DNA of 30,866 nt from DATMQA01 sp035566895 (GTDB lineage: Bacteria; Verrucomicrobiota; Verrucomicrobiia; Limisphaerales; UBA8199): NCBI GenBank assembly GCA_035566895.1, contig DATMQA010000163.1:1-30866 (forward strand). Direction: 5' to 3'. The number at the start of each line of letters is the position of its first letter. Positions within the stretch are counted from its first letter, which is position 1. The notes under the pieces are model-generated. The model was not told where the DNA came from. It did no database searches and saw only the letters and a program-made list of their open reading frames with translations. The position numbers were made by a program, and so were the translations under genes. This document shows, piece after piece, positions 9,142 through 17,629 of the stretch.

Positions 9142-9473
9142 TTTGTTCCCTCTGAATGGCGGCTCGGACGGCAATTAAGGCGGGACAGAAAGTGGCCCCT
9201 TGATTGAGGCCCTCACTCCGGGCGGTCGCGTTGTCATTGTCGACGTTGCTCATTGCCTGAAACCGGCAGAAACTGATTAGCAGTGTGAGAGCCAACAGAG
9301 CTGGGCCGGTCTTTTGCCGGGTTGCTCCGTCTTGTTCAAGGACACTCTCGTCCTGTTCGCGGGCAAACAACCGAACTCACACCAACCAGGCAGTTCAGAA
9401 GCAAGCGTCAAGCCAAAAACCATAGGTAAAACACCTGATTGAGCCGGTGTGCTGGGCGGGTCTAGCTTGGTTC
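9142..9473. other. Intergenic region between divergent genes
   Basis: About 330 bases between the kinase gene and the DUF1328 gene, which diverge. It should carry both promoters, but I see no convincing -35/-10 pair, terminator or repeat. A small ACACC/GGTGT stem near 9431-9450 is too weak to call. A short minus-strand frame across 9119-9370 has no recognisable protein character. Confidence 0.5.
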
Positions 9474-9656
9474 ATGTTAGGATGGGCATTAATATTCCTG
9501 GTAGTCGCGATTATCGCCGCGAGCTTCGGTTTCGGCGGCATTGCGGGGACAGCGGCAGGCATCGCTCAGATCCTGTTCTACCTCTTCATCGCGATTTTTG
9601 TCATTTCACTGCTCATGGGTCTGATCCGAGGCCGTGGTGGGCCACGGATTTCGTAA
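9474..9656 (+). CDS. DUF1328 / UPF0391 small membrane protein
   Basis: 60 residues from the ATG at 9474; an in-frame GTG at 9447 would add nine residues. The sequence MLGWALIFLVVAIIAASFGF, then GGIAGTAAGIAQILFYLFIA and IFVISLLMGL, matches the DUF1328 family: two hydrophobic helices joined by the GGIAGTAAGIA turn, followed by a basic tail. It is an inner-membrane protein of unknown function, often expressed in stress. It stands alone between the kinase and lipoprotein genes, with no clear ribosome binding site. Confidence 0.9.
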   Translation: MLGWALIFLVVAIIAASFGFGGIAGTAAGIAQILFYLFIAIFVISLLMGLIRGRGGPRIS

Positions 9657-9765
9657 TACCAGCCGCTGCCGGGCCGGCCCGAAAGCGGTTGAGGGGAGGT
9701 GTGTCAACAGGCCGTGGAGGAATACTCAGCCACTGACCCTCGACGTGGCGCACCAAACGTTCTTT

Positions 9766-10332
9766 TCAGGGCGGCATATTGTACTTTCGCTTAAGCGATT
9801 GCAGGAGCGGCGCGGCGTCGAAAGTGAAGGGCTTCTCAGGTTTTTCGGCGAAGCACTTGATGGTAAAGGTGGCGCCGGGTTTAAAATAAGTGGCCGGTTC
9901 ATCCACTTCGACGAAACTTCCGCCATGGGGCGCGAACCCCTGGTAATTAGGTGTGGGCGGCTGGGGAGGCCCGGGCACCTGGGGGTAAACACCGTTCTCA
10001 ACAAACACTCGCCGATGCGCGGTATACGCTCGCAGAGTGCTGGCATTGGTGGCATCCACCGTGGCAAAACAGGCGAAACCATTCTGAAGCGCAATTTCTG
10101 CCGAGTGGAGCAGCGCCAAATCATAAGCGCGCCCGAGGTCGGTTTCGGCGTTGCCTTGGAAGCTGACACGGAACTGATCGGGGGCCAGGCGCGACTCGGA
10201 AAATGTCTCTCCACGTTCAACGGGGCGGTAGCGGGGCGGCGTAGTCGAACAGGAGCAGAGCAGTAATGATAGAATCCCTGGCAGCAAGAGCCTGGGCGGG
10301 CTTGTAACGGTGGCCGTAAAAATCAATCTCAT
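9766..10332 (-). CDS. Small lipoprotein (CC0125/CC1285-like)
   Basis: 188 residues from the ATG at 10332. The signal peptide ends in a lipobox-like LLLCSCSTTPP, so the protein is probably lipid-anchored in the envelope. The body has GETFSESRLAPDQFRVSFQG, then NAETDLGRAYDLALLHSAEI and ALQNGFACFATVDA. This resembles the conserved part of the CC0125/CC1285 lipoprotein family, in which a GYSE-RFRVSFxGN motif precedes a helix and NGYDxF. The C-terminal part is proline-rich and ends in FDAAPLLQSLKRKYNMPP. Function is unknown. It lies 113 bases after the sulfatase gene, so it may be the last gene of that transcript or have its own promoter. Confidence 0.75.
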   Translation of the reverse strand: MRLIFTATVTSPPRLLLPGILSLLLCSCSTTPPRYRPVERGETFSESRLAPDQFRVSFQGNAETDLGRAYDLALLHSAEIALQNGFACFATVDATNASTLRAYTAHRRVFVENGVYPQVPGPPQPPTPNYQGFAPHGGSFVEVDEPATYFKPGATFTIKCFAEKPEKPFTFDAAPLLQSLKRKYNMPP

Positions 10333-10445
10333 GTCGCTGACGCAAACAGAAAGAAGCCTTTTTGAAAAGGTGAAAAGAGCGGAAGTTTTGGAAGGGAGGT
10401 CATGTTGACGCTTATCCCTGGAGCCACACCCCGCTGAGCAGAGTG

Positions 10446-12485
10446 TTAATGGGATGTAGCGGCGGGTTGAGCGGAGGGGAGGGAAAGGGCCGGCATACTG
10501 TCGATGCGATAGCGTTGATGGACATAAAGGTCGTCGGCGACCTGGTAAAGCGCGATAGCGTCCTGCTCCAACTCGCGAGCGGAATCGGTGGGAGCGAGCA
10601 AAGGCTTCATATCGACCACCTTCGGATCGCCGGTGTAAAATTCGGCGGTTTGCATAAGGCCGAGAACCACGAGCTGGTCGCGGGCGAAGAGGCCGATGTC
10701 GCGGTTGTGGTTGAGGAAGGCGCGGCCGTTCTCCGGCCGGCAATTGAACAGGTCATGGCCGAAAAACATGGTTTCGTACGGGCGGCCGACGAGCCCGAGG
10801 AGGGTGGGCGCAACATCCAGAGAACCGCCGAGCTGGGGAATTCGCGCGGGGCCCTTGACCACGGCCGGGCCGGCGAGCAGGACCGGAATTTCGTAAGAGT
10901 GGATGGGGATGCTTTGGCTGCCATAGACGCGGGCGCCATGGTCGGCAACGACAGCGAAGAGGGTGTTGGTCCAAAAAGCTTCTTTTTTGGCGGCCCGGAA
11001 GAACTGACCCAGGGCGAAATCGGAGTATTTGACGGCATTTTCACGGCGGCGCTCATCGGGGTCTTCGAGGATTTTGCCTTTGGGGTAGGTGTAAGGTTTA
11101 TGATTGGAGACGGAGAGGACGGTGCCGAAGAAGGGCTGCCCGGTTTTAGCGAGGTCGCGGAATTCGTCGATGGCGCGGGCGAAGAGGTCCTCATCGCAGA
11201 CGCCCCAAATGGTGGTGAAAGTGGGGTGCTCGAAATGTTTTTGCTCGACGAACCGGTCATAGCCGTTGCGGATAGCAAAAGAGCGCATGCCGTCGAAGAG
11301 GCCGCGTCCGCCGTAAAGAAACAAAGTGGAATAGCCGTCGCGTTTGAGGACGCGGGCGATGGTCTCGACGTTGTCGGAAAGGTCGCGTTTGACGATGGAA
11401 TCACCGGGCAACGGCGGAAACGAGGCGAGGACGCCTTCCATGCCGCGGACCGTGCGATTGCCGCAGGCATAGATATTGGTGAAGAGCAAGCCCTCGTCGG
11501 CGGCCAGCTTGTCCATTTCCGGGGTGAGGGTGTTGGTGCGGCCAAGGCAGCCCCAGAATTCCGAACCGAGGCTCTCTTCGAGCAGGATGACGACGTTGAG
11601 ACGGGGACGAGACGTGTCGCCGGCGACCTGGCGTCTGGTGGAGGCGCCATCATCGGAGAAGCGAGTATTGGATTCGGTGAGGAGGCGGCGTACGCGCTGG
11701 TAGGCCTGCTCGCGGGGAAGGGTTTTGTAGAATGCGCCGTATTCGAGATGATGCGTTAGCGCCGCCGCGAGAAACGAAATGGCGCCGTTGTCGGCGAGTT
11801 CGTTCAACGTTCGATTGCTGCTGAGGTGTGAGCCTGTGAGGTGAAGGCGGGGATTCAGGACGCCGGTTAAGGCCCCCGCCATCAGCAGAAGCGGGGCGAC
11901 AGCACCCACCAGCGCGGCTGCCGCCCCTAACCGCAGCAGGCGGGACCTGGCCGGGAACGGCTGAGTCCAGGTGCCGGCAAACAAATGCCGCGCCGCCAGG
12001 ACCCAAGCCAGCGCTAAAACGAGACAAATGCCCAGAACGCGGCCCACGGGATAGGAAACCCAGATATTGCCGACTACCTCCTGGGGGTAGAGCAGATAAT
12101 CCACGGCGACCGTATTGAATCGCGATTTGAATTCCTCGAAGAAAAAATATTCGACGAACAAGAGGAAGATTTCAGCCAGCCAAAACACCAGGCAAGCGCT
12201 CCAAAACAACCTGCGGTACCACCCGGCGCGGAACCAGGACTCCGGCGTGATGAGCAGGCAGAAGAGCAGCGGGAGAACCAGCCAGCAGGCGACCAGTAGA
12301 TCCCGATAAAGACCGACCAGGAATGTGAGCAGAACTTCCGCGAGCGGCGTGGCGGGCCTGAAAGCGACGAACAGCACCAGGCGGAGCGCCAGCCACGCCA
12401 GCATCAAGGAGAGCAGCCAAAAGCCCGCGAAGCCGTAGCGAGACCGGCGCCAGGCGTGGACGTGGAGTGGAGCGGCTTCGTTCAT
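10446..12485 (-). CDS. LTA synthase-like membrane sulfatase-fold transferase
   Basis: 679 residues from the ATG at 12485. About five membrane helices in the first 210 residues (for example LLSLMLAWLALRLVLFVAF) precede an alkaline-phosphatase-superfamily domain on the outer face of the membrane. Metal and catalytic motifs are visible: NVVILLEESLGSEFWG, the nucleophile T345 in GNRTVRGMEG, SNHKPYTYP, and VVADHGARVYG. This is the LtaS/MdoB (OpgB) type, which moves phosphoglycerol from phosphatidylglycerol to a glycan; in a Gram-negative the likely acceptor is a periplasmic glucan or lipopolysaccharide, but this is inference. It starts 11 bases after the O-methyltransferase stop, so the two are cotranscribed. 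Confidence 0.93.
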   Translation of the reverse strand: MNEAAPLHVHAWRRSRYGFAGFWLLSLMLAWLALRLVLFVAFRPATPLAEVLLTFLVGLYRDLLVACWLVLPLLFCLLITPESWFRAGWYRRLFWSACLVFWLAEIFLLFVEYFFFEEFKSRFNTVAVDYLLYPQEVVGNIWVSYPVGRVLGICLVLALAWVLAARHLFAGTWTQPFPARSRLLRLGAAAALVGAVAPLLLMAGALTGVLNPRLHLTGSHLSSNRTLNELADNGAISFLAAALTHHLEYGAFYKTLPREQAYQRVRRLLTESNTRFSDDGASTRRQVAGDTSRPRLNVVILLEESLGSEFWGCLGRTNTLTPEMDKLAADEGLLFTNIYACGNRTVRGMEGVLASFPPLPGDSIVKRDLSDNVETIARVLKRDGYSTLFLYGGRGLFDGMRSFAIRNGYDRFVEQKHFEHPTFTTIWGVCDEDLFARAIDEFRDLAKTGQPFFGTVLSVSNHKPYTYPKGKILEDPDERRRENAVKYSDFALGQFFRAAKKEAFWTNTLFAVVADHGARVYGSQSIPIHSYEIPVLLAGPAVVKGPARIPQLGGSLDVAPTLLGLVGRPYETMFFGHDLFNCRPENGRAFLNHNRDIGLFARDQLVVLGLMQTAEFYTGDPKVVDMKPLLAPTDSARELEQDAIALYQVADDLYVHQRYRIDSMPALSLPSAQPAATSH

Positions 12486-12496
12486 TTCGGCAAAGC

Positions 12497-13156
12497 TCAC
12501 CGTTTTCGGCAGAACTGAATACCATCGGCGACGGGGAGGAGGACGGTTTCGATGCGCGAGTCGCGGGCAAGTTTGTGGTTGAGGGCGTCGATGGCGCGGC
12601 CATTGGGGTCCTGGATGGGATCGCCACCAAGCTGGCCGTGCCAAAGCATGTTGTCGAAGAGAATGAGGCCGTTTGGCCGGACGCGCGGCAGGAGCAATTC
12701 ATAGTAGGCGTCGTATTCGGTCTTGTCGGCATCGATGAAAACGAAGTCAAAGGTCAAACCGGGTTCAAGTTTTTGGAGTGTGGGAACGGCGGGCCCGAGA
12801 CGCAGGTCGATGCGATCCTGAAGGCCCGCACGGGACCAATATCTCCTGGCGATGGCTGTCCATTCCTGGTTCTGATCGACGCAGATGAGCCGACCCTGGG
12901 GAGGCAGTGCACGAGCGATGCAGAGAGAACTATAGCCCGTAAAAGTGCCGACCTCGATAGCGGTTCTGGCACCTAGGGCTGCGACCAGGATATTGAGGAA
13001 AGCTCCTTGTTCATCACTAATCTGGCATTCGCTGACTTTGCCCAGGGCGAAGGTTTCGGCGCGCAACTCGGCCAGGACCGGGTCGGCAGCATCGGAGCGG
13101 CACGCGCACAGATAGGAGTACTGTCTCTCGTTAAGGGTGAGGTATTTGGTGCCCAT
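12497..13156 (-). CDS. SAM-dependent O-methyltransferase (family 3)
   Basis: 219 residues from the ATG at 13156. The SAM-binding motif is AIEVGTFTGYSSL (about 66-78), with the acidic strand end ICVDQN and FVFIDADKTEYDAYY carrying D142 and D144. FDNMLWHGQL and the end LLPVADGIQFCRKR also fit cation-dependent caffeoyl-CoA/catechol-type O-methyltransferases. Length (about 220) is normal. The acceptor is unknown. It lies between fmt and the sulfatase gene on the same strand; the 120-base gap from fmt contains a word repeat and no Shine-Dalgarno sequence is seen before the ATG. Confidence 0.93.
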   Translation of the reverse strand: MGTKYLTLNERQYSYLCACRSDAADPVLAELRAETFALGKVSECQISDEQGAFLNILVAALGARTAIEVGTFTGYSSLCIARALPPQGRLICVDQNQEWTAIARRYWSRAGLQDRIDLRLGPAVPTLQKLEPGLTFDFVFIDADKTEYDAYYELLLPRVRPNGLILFDNMLWHGQLGGDPIQDPNGRAIDALNHKLARDSRIETVLLPVADGIQFCRKR

Positions 13157-13159
13157 GAA

Positions 13160-13250
13160 TTTCTAATTGTAATGTTAATTGAAACCTTAATCGCAATCTC
13201 AATCGTCATCTTAAGCGTAATCTTCCCAAATCCGAAGACCGAAATCCGAT
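13160..13250. repeat. GATTACG/GATTTCGG word repeat
   Basis: On the minus strand: ATCGGATTTCGGTCTTCGGA, then TTTGGGAAGATTACGCTTAA, then GATGACGATTGAGATTGCGA and TTAAGGTTTCAATTAACA. Two word types run into each other, a 7-base CGGATTT word and a 6-base GATTAnG word. It fills almost the whole gap between fmt and the O-methyltransferase gene and takes the place where that gene's ribosome binding site would be. Confidence 0.8.
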
Positions 13251-13276
13251 AGGGGAAAGAAGGATTTTCGATGAAC

Positions 13277-14224
13277 TCAGCCAAGCCGGTGACCGAGAGT
13301 GAGCGGATGACCGGCGAGGAATTGCGCAGTGCTGAGACGCCGGCCCCCTTCGCGCTGGAGTTGGAGGATGCGCAGGGCCTGGGCGCCAGAGCCGACAACG
13401 ATCCCGGTTTTATCCGCGCGCAGGATTTCGCCCGGGGGGCCAGCTTGGTCCACCACTTCAGCTTGCCAGATCTTGAGCACATGCGGTTGGGGTTGGGCCG
13501 GCAAAAAGGTGAAGGCGCCGGGCCAGGGGACCAGGCCGCGAATGCGATTCCAGAGCGCACGCGCGGGCTGGGACCAATCGAGACGGCCGTCCAGCTTTTT
13601 GATTTTAGGCGCGAGGGTGACGCCGTCGGCTGGCTGGGGTTGAGGCAGGAGCCGGCCGGCGAGGTAATCCGGGATGGTCCGTACCAGCAGCTCCGCGCCG
13701 ATTTGGGCTAAGCGAGCGTGGAGCGTTTCCGAGGTGTCTTCGGGTCCAATGGGCGTCTTTTCCTGGGTGAGGATAGGACCGGTATCCAGGCCGGCGTCCA
13801 TTTTCATAATCGTAACGCCGGTTTCTGGCTCATCATTGAGGAGCGCCCATTGGATGGGCGCGGCACCGCGGTATTTGGGCAGCAGAGAGGTATGGACGTT
13901 AAGGCAGCCAAAACGAGGAAGGTCCAGAAGCTCTTGGGAAAGGATTTGGCCGTAGGCGGCGACGGCGATGAGGTCCGGGTGCAAGGCGCGGAGCTGCAGG
14001 AGGAAATCAGGGCTGCGGGCGCGCTCGGGTTGCAGAACGGGGAGGTTGGCGCGGAGGGCGAGTTCTTTGACAGGGGACGGCTGGACAGCAAGGTCACGGC
14101 CTTTGGGGCGGTCGGGTTGGGTAATGACGGCCTCAACCTGGAAGGCGGGACAGGAGGTTAGGGCGCGCAGGCTGGGGCAAGAAAGCTCGGCCGTGCCCAT
14201 GAAGATGATGCGCAAGGCTGGCAC
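13277..14224 (-). CDS. fmt: Methionyl-tRNA formyltransferase
   Basis: 315 residues from a GTG at 14224, supported by GCGGGT about eight bases upstream. It transfers a formyl group from 10-formyl-tetrahydrofolate to initiator Met-tRNA. The N-terminal catalytic domain shows RIIFMGTAELSCPSL, VITQPDRPKGR, and the active-site region CLNVHTSLLPKYRGAAPIQW, then GVTIMKMDAGLDTGPIL. The C-terminal tRNA-binding domain begins near KIKKLDGRLDW with the usual IRGLVPWPGA. Length is normal. The usual partner def (peptide deformylase) is not in the window; instead adk and a zinc ribbon lie upstream on the same strand. Confidence 0.98.
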   Translation of the reverse strand: MPALRIIFMGTAELSCPSLRALTSCPAFQVEAVITQPDRPKGRDLAVQPSPVKELALRANLPVLQPERARSPDFLLQLRALHPDLIAVAAYGQILSQELLDLPRFGCLNVHTSLLPKYRGAAPIQWALLNDEPETGVTIMKMDAGLDTGPILTQEKTPIGPEDTSETLHARLAQIGAELLVRTIPDYLAGRLLPQPQPADGVTLAPKIKKLDGRLDWSQPARALWNRIRGLVPWPGAFTFLPAQPQPHVLKIWQAEVVDQAGPPGEILRADKTGIVVGSGAQALRILQLQREGGRRLSTAQFLAGHPLTLGHRLG

Positions 14225-14266
14225 TTGGTTACCCGCAAAAGATTCAGTTCGACTCCATAGACCGGC

Positions 14267-14500
14267 TCAGCGCAACAGGCGCCGGCTGGTGGGCGGGCGG
14301 GTAGCGGGGCGAACGGGCGGCGCCACGGGCGGGGAGGTGACGGTGCGTTTGCCCAGAGAAGTGGCGCAGCGCGCGCAGAGGAATTCGTGAAGTTCGCCGG
14401 AAGGAAGGACGAGCAGGAGGCGCTCACGAACCGGCTGCGAGGATTTGCATTTGGGGCAGTAGAGTTCGCTGGCGGTGAAAGTTCCGAATTGCTGCGACAT
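14267..14500 (-). CDS. Small zinc-ribbon protein
   Basis: 77 residues from the ATG at 14500. Two Cys pairs, CPKC (15-18) and CARC (42-45), form a probable zinc ribbon around a short beta hairpin (RERLLLVLPSGELHEF). The tail (52-77) is Pro/Arg-rich and disordered (TSPPVAPPVRPATRPPTSRR). The function is unknown; the basic tail would suit nucleic acid or ribosome contact. It begins four bases after the adk stop and 42 bases before fmt, so it is part of the same transcript. Confidence 0.75.
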   Translation of the reverse strand: MSQQFGTFTASELYCPKCKSSQPVRERLLLVLPSGELHEFLCARCATSLGKRTVTSPPVAPPVRPATRPPTSRRLLR

Positions 14501-14504
14501 AGCC

Positions 14505-15086
14505 CTAAAGCTTCACGATCCGCCGAAGAATATCAAACAGGACTTCGACCGGAGTTTGGTCGGCATCGATGTTATGCCGAATCTTTCGATCGTAGAACTG
14601 CAGGACCGGCCTGGTTTCCCGTTCGTAGGTCTTGAGGCGATTGCGGATGACTTCGATATTGGCGTCGTCGAGCCGATTTTCCTTGAGGGCGCGGCGTTGG
14701 AGTCGCTCGACCAGGGCCTCGATGTGGGTGCAACGGAGATAGAAAATGGCGACCACTTTGAGGGTTTCCCTGAGCATGCGGGCCTGCGGCACGTTGCGGG
14801 GAATCCCGTCCAGCACGAGGGTATCGTGGTCGGGATGGAAGCGGCCGGATTTGATGCTGGCGTCGATGAAATGGCGCCAGAGTTCGATCGTGGGCTGGTC
14901 GGGGACCAGTTCGCCGCGGCTGGAGTACTCGAGAAAGATCCGGCCGACGGAGTTATCGGTCTTGAGGCTGCGGAAGACATCGCCGCAGGCGCAATGGAAG
15001 AAGTTGGGGATGGAACCCAGGATCTTGCCCTGGGTGCCTTTGCCCGCGCCAGGGGCGCCGAACAGCAGAATGGTGCGATAACTCAT
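14505..15086 (-). CDS. adk: Adenylate kinase / nucleoside monophosphate kinase
   Basis: 193 residues. The P-loop FGAPGAGKGTQG (9-20), the NMP-binding GDVFR (35-39), LVLDGIPRN (90-98) and the LID region RLQRRALKENRLDDA then RNRLKTYERETRPVLQFY identify the family, which interconverts AMP, ADP and ATP. The LID is of the short type without zinc. Key positions differ slightly from textbook enzymes (GDVFR for GDMLR, LDGIPRN for LDGFPRT), so another NMP substrate is possible. Its ATG overlaps the upstream gene's TGA (ATGA), which indicates translational coupling. Confidence 0.9.
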   Translation of the reverse strand: MSYRTILLFGAPGAGKGTQGKILGSIPNFFHCACGDVFRSLKTDNSVGRIFLEYSSRGELVPDQPTIELWRHFIDASIKSGRFHPDHDTLVLDGIPRNVPQARMLRETLKVVAIFYLRCTHIEALVERLQRRALKENRLDDANIEVIRNRLKTYERETRPVLQFYDRKIRHNIDADQTPVEVLFDILRRIVKL

Positions 15087-16090
15087 GCATCCTTGTGTTT
15101 GAGCGTGACTTCCTGGATTTCCTGGAACGGGATCAGGACCTCTTCGGTGGCATGGCCGCGCTGGACCTGAAGATGCAGGTCGTTGGCCGCGATGCGGCTG
15201 ATGCGCTGGCCCGCGTATTCTCCGCGTGAGGATTTAATGACCAGCACCATGTCCTTGTCAGCATCGCGCCGAACGACGCTGAAAAAACCCGCGAACTTGG
15301 TCTCGAAAAAGCGCCGATTGAAAGTGAACTGGCCGCGCTGGTAGGTGGTCGGCTTCGGCAGCGCGGGCTTGGCCTGTTGCTCGGTCTCGGTGCTATGCGC
15401 CAATTTCAGGCCGGCGGGGTGCTCAACTCCGGCGCCCAGCATAGGATTGACGCCTTCTTCAGCACCGCCCGCAGGCGCAGCCTGGACCACCTGTTCGGGG
15501 GGGACATCGGGAGGCGGTTCGGTGGGCTGGACTTTGTTTGGCAATAAAGCGAAGACCAGCGGCGACAGCACTCCAAGGCCGGGAATGGCCGCCAGGCCGC
15601 ACACCAGCAGCGGCGGTTGAACGCGGAAAATGGAAACCTCGTAGGCAGCGTAGATGGTGGCAGCGTAAAGCAGCAACATGAGCAACACGCCGAGCCCGGA
15701 GGAGAAAAGCGCGCCTACCAACGATTGGCGCGGCGGCAGTTCCAGGCGCGGCGGCTGCTTGATATTAACCTCGGTCTTTTTGATTTTTTCTGCCTGGGTA
15801 ACCTCAATAAAGGGCTCGACGAGCGGCTGTACTTTGGGGTTCTTGGCGAAGGTCTTGAGGTCTTCCTGCGAAAAACTGGTCCAAGGCGCCCTTTTGTATT
15901 CGCCCTCGGCAATTTTGATTTGCACGCCTTGATCATTGGCCGAGGTCAGTAGCGCCTCCCCTTCGAGGCTCTCACCGGTGGTAAGCTTGTAGGTGTCGGC
16001 CCTGGCTACGCCGGCCACGAGCCCACAAATCAATAAACTGATGATGACGTAAAGTCTGAGCACAATGGCAGAGGGATAACAAAAGGCCAT
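15083..16090 (-). CDS. Membrane protein with SH3-like N-terminal region
   Basis: 335 residues from the ATG at 16090 (a TTG at 16096 is also in frame). A signal peptide or anchor (LRLYVIISLLICGLVAGVARA) is followed by a small beta domain (TYKLTTGESLEGEALL; EGEYKRAPWTSFSQEDLKTF). Two or three membrane helices occur at about 125-185 (GVLLMLLLYAATIYAAYEV; LLVCGLAAIPGLGVLSPLVF). A Pro/Ala/Glu-rich linker leads to a C-terminal domain (FTFNRRFFETKFAGFF; LIPFQEIQEVTLKHKDA). I do not recognise a named family; similar architecture is common in Verrucomicrobiota. It overlaps adk by four bases and heads the operon. Confidence 0.8.
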   Translation of the reverse strand: MAFCYPSAIVLRLYVIISLLICGLVAGVARADTYKLTTGESLEGEALLTSANDQGVQIKIAEGEYKRAPWTSFSQEDLKTFAKNPKVQPLVEPFIEVTQAEKIKKTEVNIKQPPRLELPPRQSLVGALFSSGLGVLLMLLLYAATIYAAYEVSIFRVQPPLLVCGLAAIPGLGVLSPLVFALLPNKVQPTEPPPDVPPEQVVQAAPAGGAEEGVNPMLGAGVEHPAGLKLAHSTETEQQAKPALPKPTTYQRGQFTFNRRFFETKFAGFFSVVRRDADKDMVLVIKSSRGEYAGQRISRIAANDLHLQVQRGHATEEVLIPFQEIQEVTLKHKDA

Positions 16091-16124
16091 GGGCAAAGGA
16101 ATAAAAAAATGAGGGCGGGCTCAG

Positions 16125-16161
16125 TCGATTGGTAATCCGTAACCACTAACCACCGATTACC
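16125..16161. repeat. GGTAATC word repeat containing a stop codon
   Basis: On the minus strand: GGTAATCGGTGGTTAGTGGT then TACGGATTACCAATCGA. The words GGTAATC and GGTTAGT alternate at 7-8 bases and the end turns into the reverse complement (GATTACC). The first unit supplies the TAA stop codon of the nnr gene. Confidence 0.7.
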
Positions 16162-17569
16162 TGATGGACCCCAACTCCTCCACTAACTCCTCCACCACCC
16201 AATTCGGACGAGTAGCCTGGAGACGATCGGCGGCCGCGCCGTGCTGCCAGACGGCAAAACGCAGGGTTTTCAACGGGTCGGCGCGCAGGGCGGGTTGGGT
16301 GAGCAGGCCGGCGATATAGCCCGAAAGCACGTCACCACTTCCACCCTGCGCGAGGTGCGGGTTGCCGGAGGAATTTACAAAGATCTCACCGGTGCTGCGG
16401 CCGAGCAGGGTTTGGTGGCCTTTGAGCACTACCCAGGCATGACCAAAACGACGGGAGATGCTGCGCAGCGCATTGGTTCGGTTCGCCTGCACTTGTTGGG
16501 AGTTGACCGACAGCAACCGCGCCGCCTCGCCGGGATGAGGGGTGAGAACGCGAACGGCATTTTTGGGAACCGGCTCAAGCGGCACCCAGTCCAGGGCGCT
16601 GGCATCGACCACCAGCGGCAGCGTCGAATCCCGCCACAAATGGCGCACCAGCAGTTTCATTTGATCAGGGATATCGGGCGCAGCAAGGCCGGGTCCGACC
16701 AGCAGGGCGGTCCAGGGTCCGGGCAGTTTGTTGTCCGGCTGCCAAGGCGAAACCATGACCGCTTGCAGTTGTGGGGCGATGACGTGATAAACCGGTTCGA
16801 GGGTGTGGAGCGTGATTAAGCCGGGGTGGGCCCGTTGCGCCCCGCGGGCCGCCAGCACTGCTGCGCCGTGAAAGCCCAGGCTGCCGGCGACAATGGCCAG
16901 GTGCCCATAGCTGCCTTTGTGCGTCGCCGCGGCGCGAGCCGGTGGAAAGCCGACGAAATCCTGAGGCAAGGTCCATTGCAACTCGCTACCATAGGGACAA
17001 GCAACGAGGCCGACTTCGGAAGCTACTTCGAGCCGTCCTACGTAGGGCCAGGCAGGTTCCTGGAGCAGCCCGATTTTGGGTGCGCCGACGGTGAGCGTAA
17101 CTTCGGCCTGGACAGCGGCGCCGTGGGGTTGGCCGGTATCGGCGTCCAGACCCGACGGCACATCCACCGCCAGGACCTTCAGCCGCGCGTCATTGAGCCG
17201 TTGAATGAATCCTGCCCATTCGGGGCTGAGCGGCCGGTTGAGGCCAATGCCGAACAGCCCGTCAATCACCATGGCCGGGCGATGGGAAAGCAGCGCGTCG
17301 AGTTTGGACAGGTCGGCGGCGGGATCGAGGACGTCGAGAAGGTCGATGCGGCGCTCAGGGAGATGTTCGCGGGTGCAACGGGCGTCGTCGCCGTTGTGGC
17401 CCTTGCCGGCGAGAATGAGAACCAGCTCGCCGCGCCGGGTCAGGCGCAAAGCATAGCCGGCGACGGTTTGGCCAACGCGGCGGATAACCTCCGCTTCAGT
17501 CTGGCCGGCGGCCCAGCTCGCCTTTTCCCAGTCGCGCATCTGGGCAATGGTGAGAACCGGCACGGGCAT
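16157..17569 (-). CDS. nnr: Bifunctional NAD(P)H-hydrate epimerase/dehydratase (Nnr)
   Basis: 470 residues. It repairs hydrated NAD(P)H: the N-terminal NnrE domain (1-210) epimerises NAD(P)HX and the C-terminal NnrD domain (215-470) dehydrates it using ADP or ATP. Visible motifs are LAGKGHNGDDA, VIDGLFGIGLNRPL and VDVPSGLDADTG for NnrE, and KGSYGHLAIVAGS, VVDASALDW, VLTPHPGEAARL, VVLKGHQTLL and AQGGSGDVLSGYIAGLL for NnrD. The epimerase loop differs from the common GxGNNGGDG, with His and Asp replacements. It lies 60 bases after korB on the same strand, so cotranscription is possible. Its stop codon is part of a word repeat. Confidence 0.95.
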   Translation of the reverse strand: MPVPVLTIAQMRDWEKASWAAGQTEAEVIRRVGQTVAGYALRLTRRGELVLILAGKGHNGDDARCTREHLPERRIDLLDVLDPAADLSKLDALLSHRPAMVIDGLFGIGLNRPLSPEWAGFIQRLNDARLKVLAVDVPSGLDADTGQPHGAAVQAEVTLTVGAPKIGLLQEPAWPYVGRLEVASEVGLVACPYGSELQWTLPQDFVGFPPARAAATHKGSYGHLAIVAGSLGFHGAAVLAARGAQRAHPGLITLHTLEPVYHVIAPQLQAVMVSPWQPDNKLPGPWTALLVGPGLAAPDIPDQMKLLVRHLWRDSTLPLVVDASALDWVPLEPVPKNAVRVLTPHPGEAARLLSVNSQQVQANRTNALRSISRRFGHAWVVLKGHQTLLGRSTGEIFVNSSGNPHLAQGGSGDVLSGYIAGLLTQPALRADPLKTLRFAVWQHGAAADRLQATRPNWVVEELVEELGSIR

Positions 17570-17629
17570 GAAAGGGAACCTACACGCGGGCCGGGCAGGG
17601 ACAAGGGGAAAAGAACGAAGCTCTTTCGC

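Noticed and set aside
7336..9207. Plus-strand open frame of 623 codons opposite the hybrid kinase
   Set aside because: Shadow of the kinase gene; Gly/Ala/Asp-rich composition without domains.
9119..9370. Small minus-strand frame of 83 codons upstream of the kinase
   Set aside because: Overlaps the kinase start in another frame, has no ribosome binding site and no recognisable features.
10443..11759. Plus-strand open frame opposite the LTA synthase-like gene
   Set aside because: Antisense to conserved catalytic motifs of the real gene and without any family features.
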